From: Gammaproteobacteria bacterium
Lineage (GTDB): Bacteria; Pseudomonadota; Gammaproteobacteria; GRL18
DNA: 17,881 nt
Direction of reading: 5' to 3'
NCBI GenBank assembly: GCA_013139395.1
Contig: WTAX01000306.1
Span: 1 to 17,881 of the forward strand
The notes beneath the pieces are model-generated. The model was not told the DNA's origin and did not search any database. It was given only the letters and a program-made list of their open reading frames with translations. A program made the translations under genes and the position numbers. Below are positions 8,147-16,726 of this stretch, piece by piece; the first letter of the stretch is position 1, and every line of letters starts with the position of its first letter.

Positions 8147-9109
8147 ATGTTTTCTCGTATTATGGCTACTGGTAGTTATTTGCCAGACAAAATTTTAACC
8201 AACCAGGATTTGGAAAATATTGTTGATACCACTGATCAATGGATCACGGAAAGAACCGGTATCAAACAACGTCATATCGTTGCTGATGATCAATCAACCT
8301 GTGATTTAGCGGAGTTTGCAGCAAGAAATGCGCTAGAGGCTGCTGATATCGATCCTCAATCCATTGATCTCATTATAGTGGCGACAACAACGCCTGATAG
8401 AGTTTTCCCCAGTACTGCCTGTTTATTACAGCAACGTCTGGATATACATGGTTGTCCTGCTTTTGACGTTCAGGCTGTTTGTACCGGTTTTGTTTATGCT
8501 CTGGATATCGCCGATAAATTCATAAAAACGGGGGCTGCCAAACGAGCTCTGGTGATTGGTGCAGAAACCTTGTCACGTATTGTTGACTGGACTGATCGAA
8601 CGACCTGTGTATTATTTGCAGATGGTGCTGGTGCAGTTATTATTGAAGCTAGTGAAGAGCCCGGTATCTTATCAACTCATATCCATGCAGACGGCAGTTT
8701 TGCTGAGTTATTGACGACTAATGGTGGTATTACAGATGTTGGTCCTGATGGGCTGGATAATATTCTTATTGAAATGAAAGGTAATGAAGTCTTTAAAATG
8801 GCCGTCAATACTTTAGGGCGAATTGTTGATGAAACCCTGAGTGCAAATAATATGCAAAAATCTGATATTGACTGGTTAGTACCTCATCAGGCAAATATCA
8901 GAATTATTAATGCCACTGCAAAAAAATTAAAAATGTCCACTGATCATGTTGTAACCACGGTTCAAAATCATGGTAATACATCAGCAGCATCAGTACCTCT
9001 GGCGCTTGATACTGCGGTAAGAGATGGGCGCATAAAACGTGGTGAAACTATTTTATTAGAAGCTTTTGGTGGTGGGTTCACCTGGGGCTCGGCATTAATC
9101 AAATATTAA
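8147..9109 (+). CDS. fabH: 3-oxoacyl-ACP synthase III (KAS III)
   Basis: Starts fatty acid synthesis by condensing acetyl-CoA with malonyl-ACP. The 320 residues follow E. coli FabH closely. The catalytic triad is Cys112 ([11 protein letters not shown]), His247 (VPHQANIRI) and Asn277 ([10 protein letters not shown]). The C-terminal [15 protein letters not shown] motif is intact. The N-terminus [13 protein letters not shown] is at the family position. An AGGA sits 13 nt before the ATG, a long but usable spacing. It lies between plsX and fabD, as is usual for this cluster. Confidence 0.96.
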   Translation: MFSRIMATGSYLPDKILTNQDLENIVDTTDQWITERTGIKQRHIVADDQSTCDLAEFAARNALEAADIDPQSIDLIIVATTTPDRVFPSTACLLQQRLDIHGCPAFDVQAVCTGFVYALDIADKFIKTGAAKRALVIGAETLSRIVDWTDRTTCVLFADGAGAVIIEASEEPGILSTHIHADGSFAELLTTNGGITDVGPDGLDNILIEMKGNEVFKMAVNTLGRIVDETLSANNMQKSDIDWLVPHQANIRIINATAKKLKMSTDHVVTTVQNHGNTSAASVPLALDTAVRDGRIKRGETILLEAFGGGFTWGSALIKY

Positions 9110-9181
9110 ACAGTCTCTATAAATAAAATAGTTTCTAAAAATTGGTACCCGGATGGGGTATCACATAAAAAGGATAAAACG

Positions 9182-10132
9182 ATGTCAGTAGCCTTTATTT
9201 TTCCGGGTCAGGGATCTCAGTCAGTCGGCATGCTTAGTACCATTGCCGATGAAAATCCTGAATATGGTGAGATCGTCACCTCAACCTTTCAGCAAGCTAG
9301 TGACAGACTCGGCATTGATCTATGGAATCTGGTAAAAAACGGCCCTGAAGCCGAACTCAATTTAACAAAAAATACTCAACCTGCCATGCTGGCCGCCGGC
9401 TATGCGCTTTGGCAAATCTGGCAAAGTAAAGAAGGCGTCATTCCTGCAGTATTGGCTGGTCATAGTCTTGGTGAATACACTGCACTGGTTTGTTCTGAAG
9501 CCTTAGACTTTTCTGATGCGATTGGTTTAGTTGCATCTCGTGGTAGATATATGCAGGATGCTGTTGAGTCAGGTGAAGGTGCAATGGCTGCCATTTTAGG
9601 CCTTGACGATGAAGCTGTTATCAAAGTCTGCGAAGATACGGCTGAAGAAAGTGGTAGAGTTGTTTCCGCGGTTAATTTTAATGCGCCGGGACAAGTGGTG
9701 ATTGCAGGTCATAGTGATGCAGTAGAGCAGGCCGTTACTTTAGCTAAAAATAGTGGTGCAAAAAAAGCAATTAAATTAGCGGTTAGCGTGCCTTCACATT
9801 GCTCATTAATGGAAAGTGCTGCTGAAAAACTGGCAAAAAAGCTCGAATCCATTAATATAGAGCGTCCGGTCATTCCTGTTATTAATAATGTTCATGTCAC
9901 TATTGAGAATGAAGTTGACTCAATTCGTGATTCATTAGTCAGGCAGCTTTCACATCCAGTACGCTGGGTTGAAACCATTAATAAAATGGCTGCTGAAGGC
10001 ACTAAACAAATTGTTGAATGTGGCCCAGGAAAAGTGTTAACAGGATTAAATCGACGTATTAACCGTCAAATGCCTGCTCATGCCATGTTTGATACAGCCA
10101 CTATTGATAAAGTTTTTGAGGAATTATCGTAA
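9182..10132 (+). CDS. fabD: Malonyl-CoA:ACP transacylase
   Basis: Moves malonyl from CoA to ACP. The 316 residues begin with the FPGQGSQ motif (7-13). The catalytic Ser95 lies in GHSLGEYTAL and His206 in SVPSHCSLM, with the glutamine-containing NTQPAMLAA segment at 64-72. Length is normal. AAGGA lies 7 nt before the ATG. The stop codon overlaps the fabG start by one base (TAATG), so fabD and fabG are translationally coupled. A weak 7-bp hairpin with one G-U pair (9144-9162) lies just upstream. Confidence 0.96.
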   Translation: MSVAFIFPGQGSQSVGMLSTIADENPEYGEIVTSTFQQASDRLGIDLWNLVKNGPEAELNLTKNTQPAMLAAGYALWQIWQSKEGVIPAVLAGHSLGEYTALVCSEALDFSDAIGLVASRGRYMQDAVESGEGAMAAILGLDDEAVIKVCEDTAEESGRVVSAVNFNAPGQVVIAGHSDAVEQAVTLAKNSGAKKAIKLAVSVPSHCSLMESAAEKLAKKLESINIERPVIPVINNVHVTIENEVDSIRDSLVRQLSHPVRWVETINKMAAEGTKQIVECGPGKVLTGLNRRINRQMPAHAMFDTATIDKVFEELS

Positions 10133-10875
10133 TGTCTATGGAAAATGAAGTCGCTCTGGTGAGTGGTGCAAGTAGAGGAATTGGTCAGGCTATTGCTCTG
10201 AATTTAGGCAATAAAGGAGCTACGGTTATTGCTACAGCAACCTCTGAAAGAGGTGCAGAAAATATCTCTAACTATCTGAAAGAAAATGGTATTAAAGGTC
10301 AGGGCATGGTTCTCAATGTGACTGATCAAAGCAGTATTGATACTTTATTAATTGCCATGAAAGATAATTATGCCATGCCTTCTATTCTGGTTAATAACGC
10401 AGGTATTACTCGTGATAACCTGCTGATGAGAATGAAAGATGAAGAATGGGATGATATTATTCAAACCAATTTAACATCGATTTTTAAACTATCTAAAGCC
10501 TGCCTGCGTGCCATGATGAAAGCAAAAAAAGGGCGTATTATTTCTATTGCTTCAGTGGTTGGTTTAACGGGCAATCCCGGTCAGACAAACTATGCTGCTG
10601 CTAAAGCAGGTATCTTTGGTTTTACTAAATCTTTAGCTAGAGAAATTGGTTCACGTGGTATTACTGTTAATGCTGTAGCACCTGGTTTTATTGACACCGA
10701 TATGACTAAATCTTTACCTGACGAAGCAAAAGATGCTTTACTGAAACAAATTCCTCTTAATCGTTTAGGTCAGGTTGATGAAATTGCTTCGGCTGTCGGC
10801 TTCTTAGCCTCCGCAGATGCCGCCTATATCACGGGTGAAACCATTAATGTTAATGGCGGGATGTATATGCCATAG
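10132..10875 (+). CDS. fabG: 3-oxoacyl-ACP reductase
   Basis: NADPH-dependent reduction of 3-ketoacyl-ACP, a classical short-chain dehydrogenase. The cofactor motif SGASRGIG is at 11-18 and NNAG at 88-91. The catalytic set is Asn113, Ser141, Tyr154 and Lys158 (YAAAK). The stretch GITRDNLLMRMKDEEW is the FabG signature that separates it from other reductases, and the C-terminus ends ITGETINVNGGMYMP. Length (247) is normal. Its ATG overlaps the fabD stop. After it comes a non-coding gap of about 320 bp before acpP. Confidence 0.96.
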   Translation: MSMENEVALVSGASRGIGQAIALNLGNKGATVIATATSERGAENISNYLKENGIKGQGMVLNVTDQSSIDTLLIAMKDNYAMPSILVNNAGITRDNLLMRMKDEEWDDIIQTNLTSIFKLSKACLRAMMKAKKGRIISIASVVGLTGNPGQTNYAAAKAGIFGFTKSLAREIGSRGITVNAVAPGFIDTDMTKSLPDEAKDALLKQIPLNRLGQVDEIASAVGFLASADAAYITGETINVNGGMYMP

Positions 10876-10924
10876 GAATTTGTCCGAGAATAGATAAATT
10901 AGCAGGCAAATATAGTACTAACCA

Positions 10925-10946
10925 GCATAAAATAACTATTTTATGC
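10925..10946. other. AT-rich hairpin after fabG
   Basis: Perfect 10-bp arms, GCATAAAATA and TATTTTATGC, separated by 2 nt (about a 4-nt loop in practice), 49 bp after the fabG stop. No continuous T-tract follows, so it could be a weak terminator or an mRNA-stabilising hairpin between fabG and acpP. Confidence 0.4.
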
Positions 10947-11006
10947 GGTAAACCCTAGTTTTATACTCACTGAATAACTAAATAGTGAAAAAATTAACAT
11001 CTATTA

Positions 11007-11036
11007 CTGGCATATCGGTTTAGATTTCACTAAAAT
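11007..11036 (+). promoter_or_regulatory. Candidate upstream acpP promoter
   Basis: CTGGCA (4/6), an 18-bp spacer and TAAAAT (5/6) would start a transcript near 11043, about 150 nt before acpP. It is one of two candidates in the fabG-acpP gap. The evidence is motif matching only. Confidence 0.3.
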
Positions 11037-11091
11037 AGCGTCACGTAAATAAGCACACTAAATATGCACAGTTTTTAAGTTCTTTAGGGAT

Positions 11092-11120
11092 TTGTTTTTA
11101 CATTAATGTAAAAATATATT
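11092..11120 (+). promoter_or_regulatory. Candidate acpP promoter with a palindrome in its spacer
   Basis: TTGTTT (11092-11097), a 17-bp spacer and TATATT (11115-11120) form a possible sigma70 promoter. A perfect 20-bp palindrome, TTTTTACATT plus its reverse complement (11095-11114), fills the spacer. A dimeric repressor bound there would block polymerase, so an operator controlling acpP is a reasonable guess. I cannot match it to a named regulator. Confidence 0.35.
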
Positions 11121-11194
11121 CTTTAGATAATTTGGGGCTGTATAACTTAAGTGTATAAGAATGTGTTACAAAGAATTATGGAGATTTGAATAAA

Positions 11195-11434
11195 ATGAGT
11201 AGTGTTGAAGATAGAGTTGCTAAAATAGTTGTTGAACAGCTTGGCGTTAAAGAAGATGAAGTAAAATCTGAAGCTTCATTTGTTGATGATTTAGGTGCTG
11301 ATTCTTTGGATACTGTTGAGTTAGTCATGGCTCTTGAAGAAGAGTTTGGTACTGAAATTCCAGATGACGAAGCTGAAAAAATTACGACTGTTCAGTTAGC
11401 AATTGATTATATTAGTGCAAATACTGAAGCTTAA
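11195..11434 (+). CDS. acpP: Acyl carrier protein
   Basis: Carries growing acyl chains on a phosphopantetheine arm. The 79 residues are strongly acidic and match AcpP throughout. The attachment serine is Ser37 in [12 protein letters not shown], followed by [23 protein letters not shown]. The start chosen is ATG 11195 (MSSVEDRV), which matches the family and has GGAG 11 nt upstream. A TTG at 11186 would add three residues but lies only 2 nt from the GGAG, so it is rejected. The gene stands alone between two long gaps, with its own promoter candidates and a terminator downstream. This fits the very high ACP expression seen in other bacteria. Confidence 0.97.
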   Translation: MSSVEDRVAKIVVEQLGVKEDEVKSEASFVDDLGADSLDTVELVMALEEEFGTEIPDDEAEKITTVQLAIDYISANTEA

Positions 11435-11503
11435 TATTCATTATGTATTGATATAACACATATCAGTACATTTTTATCAGTACAATTGCATGACGTATTT
11501 TAT

Positions 11504-11562
11504 AAAGCCGATTCTAATAGTGCTCATTATTTGCATTGTTAAAATTCGGCTTTAATTTTTTT
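11504..11562 (+). terminator. Probable acpP terminator
   Basis: An 8-bp perfect stem, AAAGCCGA with TCGGCTTT, closes a long loop of 34 nt and is followed by AATTTTTTT. The T-tract and position 70 bp after the acpP stop fit an intrinsic terminator. The long loop is unusual but contains short complementary stretches. It implies that fabF is reached by read-through or by its own promoter. Confidence 0.6.
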
Positions 11563-11634
11563 AGGTCTGGAATTTTTTTTCTAATGGTATCGCCTGGGTT
11601 AGTATATTGACCTTTTGCTTTTTAGTATTTTGTT

Positions 11635-11640
11635 GGGGAG
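11635..11640 (+). promoter_or_regulatory. Ribosome binding site that decides the fabF start
   Basis: GGGGAG lies directly before TTG 11641 and 6 nt before TTG 11647. The second spacing is normal for initiation; zero spacing is not. The second TTG is therefore the likely start of fabF. Confidence 0.6.
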
Positions 11641-11646
11641 TTGAGC

Positions 11647-12885
11647 TTGACTAAGAGAAGAGTAGTTATTACCGGTATGGGGATGGTAACTCCTGTTGGT
11701 TTGAATGTATCTGAATCATGGGAAAATATTCTGGCAGGCAAAAGTGGTATTAAGCCAATTGATCATATGGATACTGAAGCATTCAGTGTAAAGTTTGGTG
11801 GTTCGATCAGAAACTTTGATATAAGTGACTATCTATCGGCAAAAGAAGCAAAAAAAATGGATACCTTCATGCACTATGGTATGGCCGCAGGTATTCAGGC
11901 AATTGAAGACTCGGGTCTTGAGATTACTGAAGATAATGCCTGGAAAATCGGTGTTCATATCGGCTCGGGCATTGGTGGAATTTCTGGTATTGAAAAAGGC
12001 CATAATAATTACCTTAGAGGCGGTCCTCGAAAAGTATCCCCGTTTTTTGTACCCAGTAATATTATCAATATGATATCTGGCAATCTTTCTGTTAAATATG
12101 GTTTAAAAGGACCTAATTTAGCAATGGCAACTGCCTGTGCGACAGCCACACATAGTATTGGTGATGCCGCTCGAATTATTGAATATGGTGATGCAGATGT
12201 GATGGTCACTGGTGGTGCAGAAATGGCAACTACTCATACGGGGCTTGCAGGATTTGCTTCAGCAAGAGCACTTTCCACTCGAAATGATGATCCTCAAACA
12301 GCTTCCAGACCCTGGGATAGAGACCGTGATGGTTTTGTTCTTAGTGATGGTGCTGGTGTTGTTGTCTTAGAAGAGTATGAATTTGCCAAAGCACGTGGTG
12401 CTAAAATTTATGCCGAAGTACTGGGCTTTGGTATGAGTGGCGATGCTTATCATATGACTTTACCTTCCAAGGGTGGTGAGGGTGCTAGTCGCTGTATGGA
12501 TTCAGCATTAAGAAATGCCGGTTTAAATCCAGAACAGATCAATTATATCAATGCACACGGCACATCAACTCCTGCTGGTGACCTGGCCGAAACAGATGCT
12601 GCTAAACGTAGCTTTGGTGACTATGCTTATGACTTAACCATGAGTTCAACTAAATCTATGACAGGGCATTTATTAGGAGCAGCGGGTGGTATTGAAGCAA
12701 TATTTACTGCTTTAGCTATTCGTGATCAGGTGGCTCCACCAACGATTAATTTGCTTAATCCGAGTGATGATTGTGATCTGGATTATGCACCTTTAGTGCC
12801 TAAAGAAATGAAAATTGATTATGCCATTTCAAATTCATTTGGTTTTGGCGGCACGAATGGCACCCTGATTTTTGGTAAAATATAA
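11647..12885 (+). CDS. fabF: 3-oxoacyl-ACP synthase II (KAS II)
   Basis: Elongates acyl-ACP with malonyl-ACP and shapes membrane fluidity through its action on unsaturated intermediates. The catalytic set is Cys164 ([11 protein letters not shown]), the His of [11 protein letters not shown] and the Lys/His of [27 protein letters not shown] closes the protein. About 412 residues, as expected. No ATG exists at the N-terminus. There are two TTG codons, and 11647 is chosen because GGGGAG lies 6 nt before it and the resulting [12 protein letters not shown] matches the family; 11641 would add two residues. A TTG start suggests a reduced translation rate compared with acpP. It is separated from acpP by a likely terminator. 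Confidence 0.94.
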   Translation: MTKRRVVITGMGMVTPVGLNVSESWENILAGKSGIKPIDHMDTEAFSVKFGGSIRNFDISDYLSAKEAKKMDTFMHYGMAAGIQAIEDSGLEITEDNAWKIGVHIGSGIGGISGIEKGHNNYLRGGPRKVSPFFVPSNIINMISGNLSVKYGLKGPNLAMATACATATHSIGDAARIIEYGDADVMVTGGAEMATTHTGLAGFASARALSTRNDDPQTASRPWDRDRDGFVLSDGAGVVVLEEYEFAKARGAKIYAEVLGFGMSGDAYHMTLPSKGGEGASRCMDSALRNAGLNPEQINYINAHGTSTPAGDLAETDAAKRSFGDYAYDLTMSSTKSMTGHLLGAAGGIEAIFTALAIRDQVAPPTINLLNPSDDCDLDYAPLVPKEMKIDYAISNSFGFGGTNGTLIFGKI

Positions 12886-12981
12886 GTCATAAAAATATAT
12901 AATCATATACTAAATGGAACGGATGTATATGGTTATGTGTTAGCTCAATAAAAACAGATACTTTTTAAAAACTGATAAAAT

Positions 12982-14493
12982 ATGACTCATGCCTGCCAGT
13001 TAACTGAAATCTCAAAACAGGCATTTCCTGAATTTATTCAATTTTATCGTCATTTCCCCAAAAAATACCCTTTTTTACTGACCACTTCTAGTAAAAAACA
13101 AACTATTCTAAAAAAAAATAAGACTCGCATTAATAATGAACAGGAATCAAATTTTGATATTTTGTTTATTGAACCAGACTATAGCTTAAAAATGGATCAT
13201 GAATTTAAGCTTTCAGTCTCTAGTGAACACTTAAATATTGATGCAAATGATTTGTTTCTTGATGCCTTTGATAAACTTTTTTTAGTTGAAAAAAAAATAT
13301 TTTCATCTAGTGACAAGCAAATACCATTAACACATCAATTACCATTTACTGGCGGGTGGTTTGTTTTTTTTGCTTATGAATTTGCCCAGCAAATTGAACC
13401 TGGCTTAAAACGTATCTGTGAAAAACAATTACTTCCCATTGCCTATGCCTCACGTGTAAAGCAAGCGCTTATTTATGATCATCAACAGGAAAAAATATTT
13501 TTTCTAAGTGAATCACAACTTGATCACGCTGCTGCTTTTCAATCTTTATTAGATGATGTGCAGGTAATTAAAAAATCAGAGAGTGTAATGAAACGCACTA
13601 CTGATTTAATGGCTGCCCTTGAAGAGGAAGATGATAAGACTTTTTTAGATTCAGCAGAAAAAATTCACCACTATATTAAAGAAGGTGATGTTTTTCAGGT
13701 CAATTTATCTCGTCTTTGGAAAACGACATCTAAACAAAAAGAACATGTTGAACAAGCTGCTTCATTATCAGAAACGCTTTTCAAAGAAAATCCAGCTCCT
13801 TTTTCGGGACTAGCCAGTTTTTTGTCTGATGAAGGTCGTAGCAGCATTATTTCTTCCTCACCTGAACGTTTACTGAAAGTGACTGATAGAAAGCTTGAGT
13901 CCAGACCAATTGCCGGGACTCGTCCACGCAGTGCTTCGGATCGGGAGGATATGCGACTTTTGGATGAACTTCATGCACATCCTAAGGAACAGGCTGAGCA
14001 TATCATGTTGATTGATTTAATTCGCAATGATTTAGGCAGAGTATGTATTCCAGGAACGGTCATAGTTGATGAATTTATGAGTAATGAAACATATGCTCAT
14101 GTACACCATATTGTGTCTAATGTCATTGGGCAATTACAGGATGAGGTTACTCCTGGCGATGTCATAAAGGCACTTTTTCCAGGCGGTACGATCACTGGTT
14201 GTCCAAAAGTTCGCTGTATGGAAATTATTGCCGAATTAGAGCAGTATTCAAGAGGTGCTTATACGGGTTCAATGGGCTATATTAATCACAATGGCAGCAT
14301 GGATTTAAATATATTAATTCGCTCGATGCTTTTAGAAGATATAGGTGATATTAAGGATACGCAAACATTAACTTTTAGGGCTGGGGCAGGTTTGGTGTTT
14401 GATTCTATAGCAAAAAAAGAGCTTATGGAAACACGGGCTAAAGCAAAAGGTTTACTCCAGACGTTACAAATGCAGATGCATAACGATGATTGA
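12982..14493 (+). CDS. pabB: Aminodeoxychorismate synthase component I
   Basis: Adds ammonia to chorismate to make 4-amino-4-deoxychorismate, on the way to p-aminobenzoate and folate. The 503 residues show the chorismate-binding fold: an N-terminal region of about 210 residues, then GDVFQVNLSRLW at 235-246, SSSPERLL at 291-298, HIMLIDLIRNDLGRV at 340-354, LFPGGTITGCPK at 398-409 and FRAGAGLVFDS from 465. TrpE shares this fold, but the gene overlaps pabC by 8 bp, which supports PabB. One point is odd: residues 309-313 read PIAGT, with Ala311 where E. coli PabB has the catalytic Lys of PIKGT. No glutamine amidotransferase (pabA) is in the window. The gene is an addition to the E. coli-type cluster order. 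Confidence 0.88.
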   Translation: MTHACQLTEISKQAFPEFIQFYRHFPKKYPFLLTTSSKKQTILKKNKTRINNEQESNFDILFIEPDYSLKMDHEFKLSVSSEHLNIDANDLFLDAFDKLFLVEKKIFSSSDKQIPLTHQLPFTGGWFVFFAYEFAQQIEPGLKRICEKQLLPIAYASRVKQALIYDHQQEKIFFLSESQLDHAAAFQSLLDDVQVIKKSESVMKRTTDLMAALEEEDDKTFLDSAEKIHHYIKEGDVFQVNLSRLWKTTSKQKEHVEQAASLSETLFKENPAPFSGLASFLSDEGRSSIISSSPERLLKVTDRKLESRPIAGTRPRSASDREDMRLLDELHAHPKEQAEHIMLIDLIRNDLGRVCIPGTVIVDEFMSNETYAHVHHIVSNVIGQLQDEVTPGDVIKALFPGGTITGCPKVRCMEIIAELEQYSRGAYTGSMGYINHNGSMDLNILIRSMLLEDIGDIKDTQTLTFRAGAGLVFDSIAKKELMETRAKAKGLLQTLQMQMHNDD

Positions 14494-15424
14494 TAACCAG
14501 GCAATAAATTTAATAAATGATGTAATTGATGTTAATGATCGAGGTTTAACCTATGGCGATGGAATTTTCGAAACCATTGCCTATGTTAATGGTGAATTAC
14601 ATAATTGGCATTTACACTGGCAACGTCTTTGCTCAGGTGCTGAGCGACTAAGTTTGTCGATACCTGATGAGGTTATTTTTCTTAATAAGATTAATTTAAA
14701 ATTGTTGCAAAATAATGACTTAGATTCAGACAGCTTAGATTCTGAGAACCTGAATTCTGAAAACCTGGATTCTGCAAAGAAAGTGATTAAAATTATTATT
14801 ACCCGAGGCAAGGGAGGGCGTGGTTATCAATTTCCCCAGCAGGCACAAACCTCTGTGATTATAAGTGTTCATCATTGGCCAGAAAGGTCAATTGATGACT
14901 ATAAAAAGGGCATTAGAGTAAAAGTGTGTCAAACTTGTCTTGCCCAACAACCTGTATTAGCAGGTATTAAACACTTAAATCGCCTGGAACAGGTGCTTGC
15001 CCGTAATGAATTTAATGGCAATGATTATCATGACGGTATTATGCTGGCCTGTTCTGATGAGTCGTCTCAACTTCATAGCAGGGTGATAGAGGCAACGAGC
15101 AGTAATCTTTTTTTTGTGAAAAATGGTCAATTATTTACACCAAAAATTGATACTTGCGGTGTTCAGGGTACAATAAGGCAAGAAATTTTTCAGCGGGCAA
15201 AAAAAATGTCCATTAGTATTGAAGAAGGTCATTATACTCTAAGCGAGTTAAGTGATGCCTCAGATGTTTTTTTCAGCAATAGTATTTTTGGTATTGTGCC
15301 TGTGGCTTCGATTACTTGCAGTGACAATACACAATGGTTTTATTCGCAACAGAATAAACAGCGAATTTCTGCCGCATTATCGAGTAAAATTAATAAAGCA
15401 CTTAGCAGACCTGTTCTTTTATAA
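14486..15424 (+). CDS. pabC: Aminodeoxychorismate lyase
   Basis: A PLP enzyme of fold type IV that splits aminodeoxychorismate into p-aminobenzoate and pyruvate. DRGLTYGDGIFETI at 18-31 is the N-terminal signature. The PLP lysine is Lys162 in AGIKHLNRLEQVLARNEF, and the cofactor phosphate-binding regions (EATSSNLFF, GVQGTIRQEI, SNSIFGIVPV) are intact. It is about 40 residues longer than the E. coli protein of roughly 270 residues. Part of this comes from a pentapeptide repeat tract at 79-98. The start ATG overlaps the pabB stop (ATGATTGA), implying coupled translation. Confidence 0.92.
   Translation: MIDNQAINLINDVIDVNDRGLTYGDGIFETIAYVNGELHNWHLHWQRLCSGAERLSLSIPDEVIFLNKINLKLLQNNDLDSDSLDSENLNSENLDSAKKVIKIIITRGKGGRGYQFPQQAQTSVIISVHHWPERSIDDYKKGIRVKVCQTCLAQQPVLAGIKHLNRLEQVLARNEFNGNDYHDGIMLACSDESSQLHSRVIEATSSNLFFVKNGQLFTPKIDTCGVQGTIRQEIFQRAKKMSISIEEGHYTLSELSDASDVFFSNSIFGIVPVASITCSDNTQWFYSQQNKQRISAALSSKINKALSRPVLL
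14720..14779 (+). repeat. 15-bp tandem repeat inside pabC
   Basis: Four in-frame 15-bp units encode LDSDS, LDSEN, LNSEN and LDSAK (residues 79-98). The middle two units are the most alike, so the tract looks like a recent slippage expansion. It forms an acidic, probably disordered loop in the small domain, away from the PLP lysine. Confidence 0.75.
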
Positions 15425-15443
15425 TTAAAAACGAGCATCCTTA

Positions 15444-15625
15444 AACCTAGAATAATCAGTTGGCATCTACTGCAACAGCCTTATGCACTGAATCTTAAGG
15501 GCTTTCCAGAATATTTTGACTTCACCCGTAGGGTGACTACGAATAAAATCAAAATAACCTGTAAAAACCTTAATCTCCAGCACCTAAGACTGTTTCGCTA
15601 CGATGCCAACTGATTATTCTAGGTT
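15444..15625. repeat. 182-bp imperfect palindrome between pabC and mltG
   Basis: Perfect 24-bp terminal arms begin AACCTAGAATAATCAG and end CTGATTATTCTAGGTT. Inside them the two halves stay roughly 60-70% complementary to near the centre, which holds CACCCGTAGGGTG. The whole unit can fold into one long hairpin. It has no ORF and shares no obvious sequence with the 149-bp repeat. It fills most of the 248-bp gap and resembles a miniature inverted-repeat element. Its RNA hairpin would lie in any pabC-mltG read-through transcript. Confidence 0.8.
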
Positions 15626-15672
15626 AAACCTTTTATTAATAACAAACTAATCGTTTAGTAAACACATTATTT

Positions 15673-16716
15673 ATGATTAAAAATTTTTTTAAACTTTTCG
15701 CATTATTAATTATTATCGGCAGCTTCGTTGCTGGCTGGTACTGGAATGAATATAAGATTTATTTGATCCAGCCTGTTAATATCCCTGTGTCAGATCCATC
15801 AAGTCATAAAGCAGAACAGATATTTACCATTAAAAAAGGTGAGCTGATCCGACATATTGCCAATAATCTGCAGCAGAAATCTATCATTACTCATCCTGAA
15901 TATTTTCGTCTTTATGCACGTCTCTCAAAAAAGGCTGCAAAAATTAAAGCAGGTGAATATTCACTTAAAGCTGGAATGACGGTTGTTGATTTAATTGATC
16001 TCTTTATTTCCGGCAAAGTGAATCAATATTCTCTGACTATTGTAGAAGGGTGGACGGTTAAAGAAGCGTTAAATACCATTATAACGGATAACAATCTGAC
16101 GCAATCAGCAAAACCTATTGAGCTTGATAATAATTATGATGATTTAAAAAACTATCTTAATACTCAGCAAGCTAATCTGGAAGGCCTTTTATATCCAGAT
16201 ACGTTTAATTTTCCTCGTGGTACCAGTCATTATCAATTTATAAAACGCTCTTATGAGCAAATGCAAAGAGTACTTGCTGAGGAATGGCAAAACAGAGAAA
16301 AACCGACGCCGTTAAAATCAGCCTATGAGGCTTTAATTCTTGCCTCAATAGTAGAAAAAGAATCGGGTGTTAGTAGTGAACGCAGTAAAATCGCCGGGGT
16401 TTTTATTCGTAGGATGAATAAAAACATGCGTCTACAGTCTGATCCCACGATTATTTATGGTATGGGCGATCGTTATAATGGCAATATTCGACGCCGTGAT
16501 ATTAATGAAAAAACAGCATACAATACCTATCAAATAAATGGTTTACCGCCAACACCTATCGCCATTCCCGGACGTGAAGCCATTCATGCAGTATTGCATC
16601 CCGATAAAGGAAAAAGTCTGTACTTTGTTGCTGACGGTTCAGGCGGGCATGTATTCAGCAATAACCTCAAAGCTCACAATAATGCGGTAAGAAAATATAT
16701 TTTAAAAAAGAAGTGA
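15673..16716 (+). CDS. mltG: Endolytic murein transglycosylase MltG (YceG)
   Basis: An inner-membrane lytic transglycosylase thought to cut nascent glycan strands and set their length. Residues about 5-24 form the single N-terminal membrane anchor. Residues 50-140 make a LysM-like region (FTIKKGELIRHIANNL onward, then KAGEYSLKAGMTVVDLI). The catalytic domain contains LASIVEKESG at 223-232 with the conserved glutamates Glu228 and Glu230, one of which corresponds to the catalytic residue. LQSDPTIIYGMG, NTYQINGLPPTPI and YFVADGSGGHVFS follow. 347 residues is normal. No strong Shine-Dalgarno sequence is visible. tmk follows 10 bp downstream. Confidence 0.94.
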   Translation: MIKNFFKLFALLIIIGSFVAGWYWNEYKIYLIQPVNIPVSDPSSHKAEQIFTIKKGELIRHIANNLQQKSIITHPEYFRLYARLSKKAAKIKAGEYSLKAGMTVVDLIDLFISGKVNQYSLTIVEGWTVKEALNTIITDNNLTQSAKPIELDNNYDDLKNYLNTQQANLEGLLYPDTFNFPRGTSHYQFIKRSYEQMQRVLAEEWQNREKPTPLKSAYEALILASIVEKESGVSSERSKIAGVFIRRMNKNMRLQSDPTIIYGMGDRYNGNIRRRDINEKTAYNTYQINGLPPTPIAIPGREAIHAVLHPDKGKSLYFVADGSGGHVFSNNLKAHNNAVRKYILKKK

Positions 16717-16726
16717 AATACTAATC

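Noticed and set aside
9144..9162. Small hairpin before fabD
   Set aside because: A 7-bp stem with one G-U pair and no T-tract is too short to claim as regulatory.
11607..11635. Promoter for fabF starting from TTGACC at 11607
   Set aside because: No acceptable -10 box lies at 16-18 bp spacing, so it was not called.
14581..14811. Minus-strand ORF across the pabC repeat tract
   Set aside because: It is a shadow of the low-complexity repeat in pabC and has no ribosome site or recognisable product.
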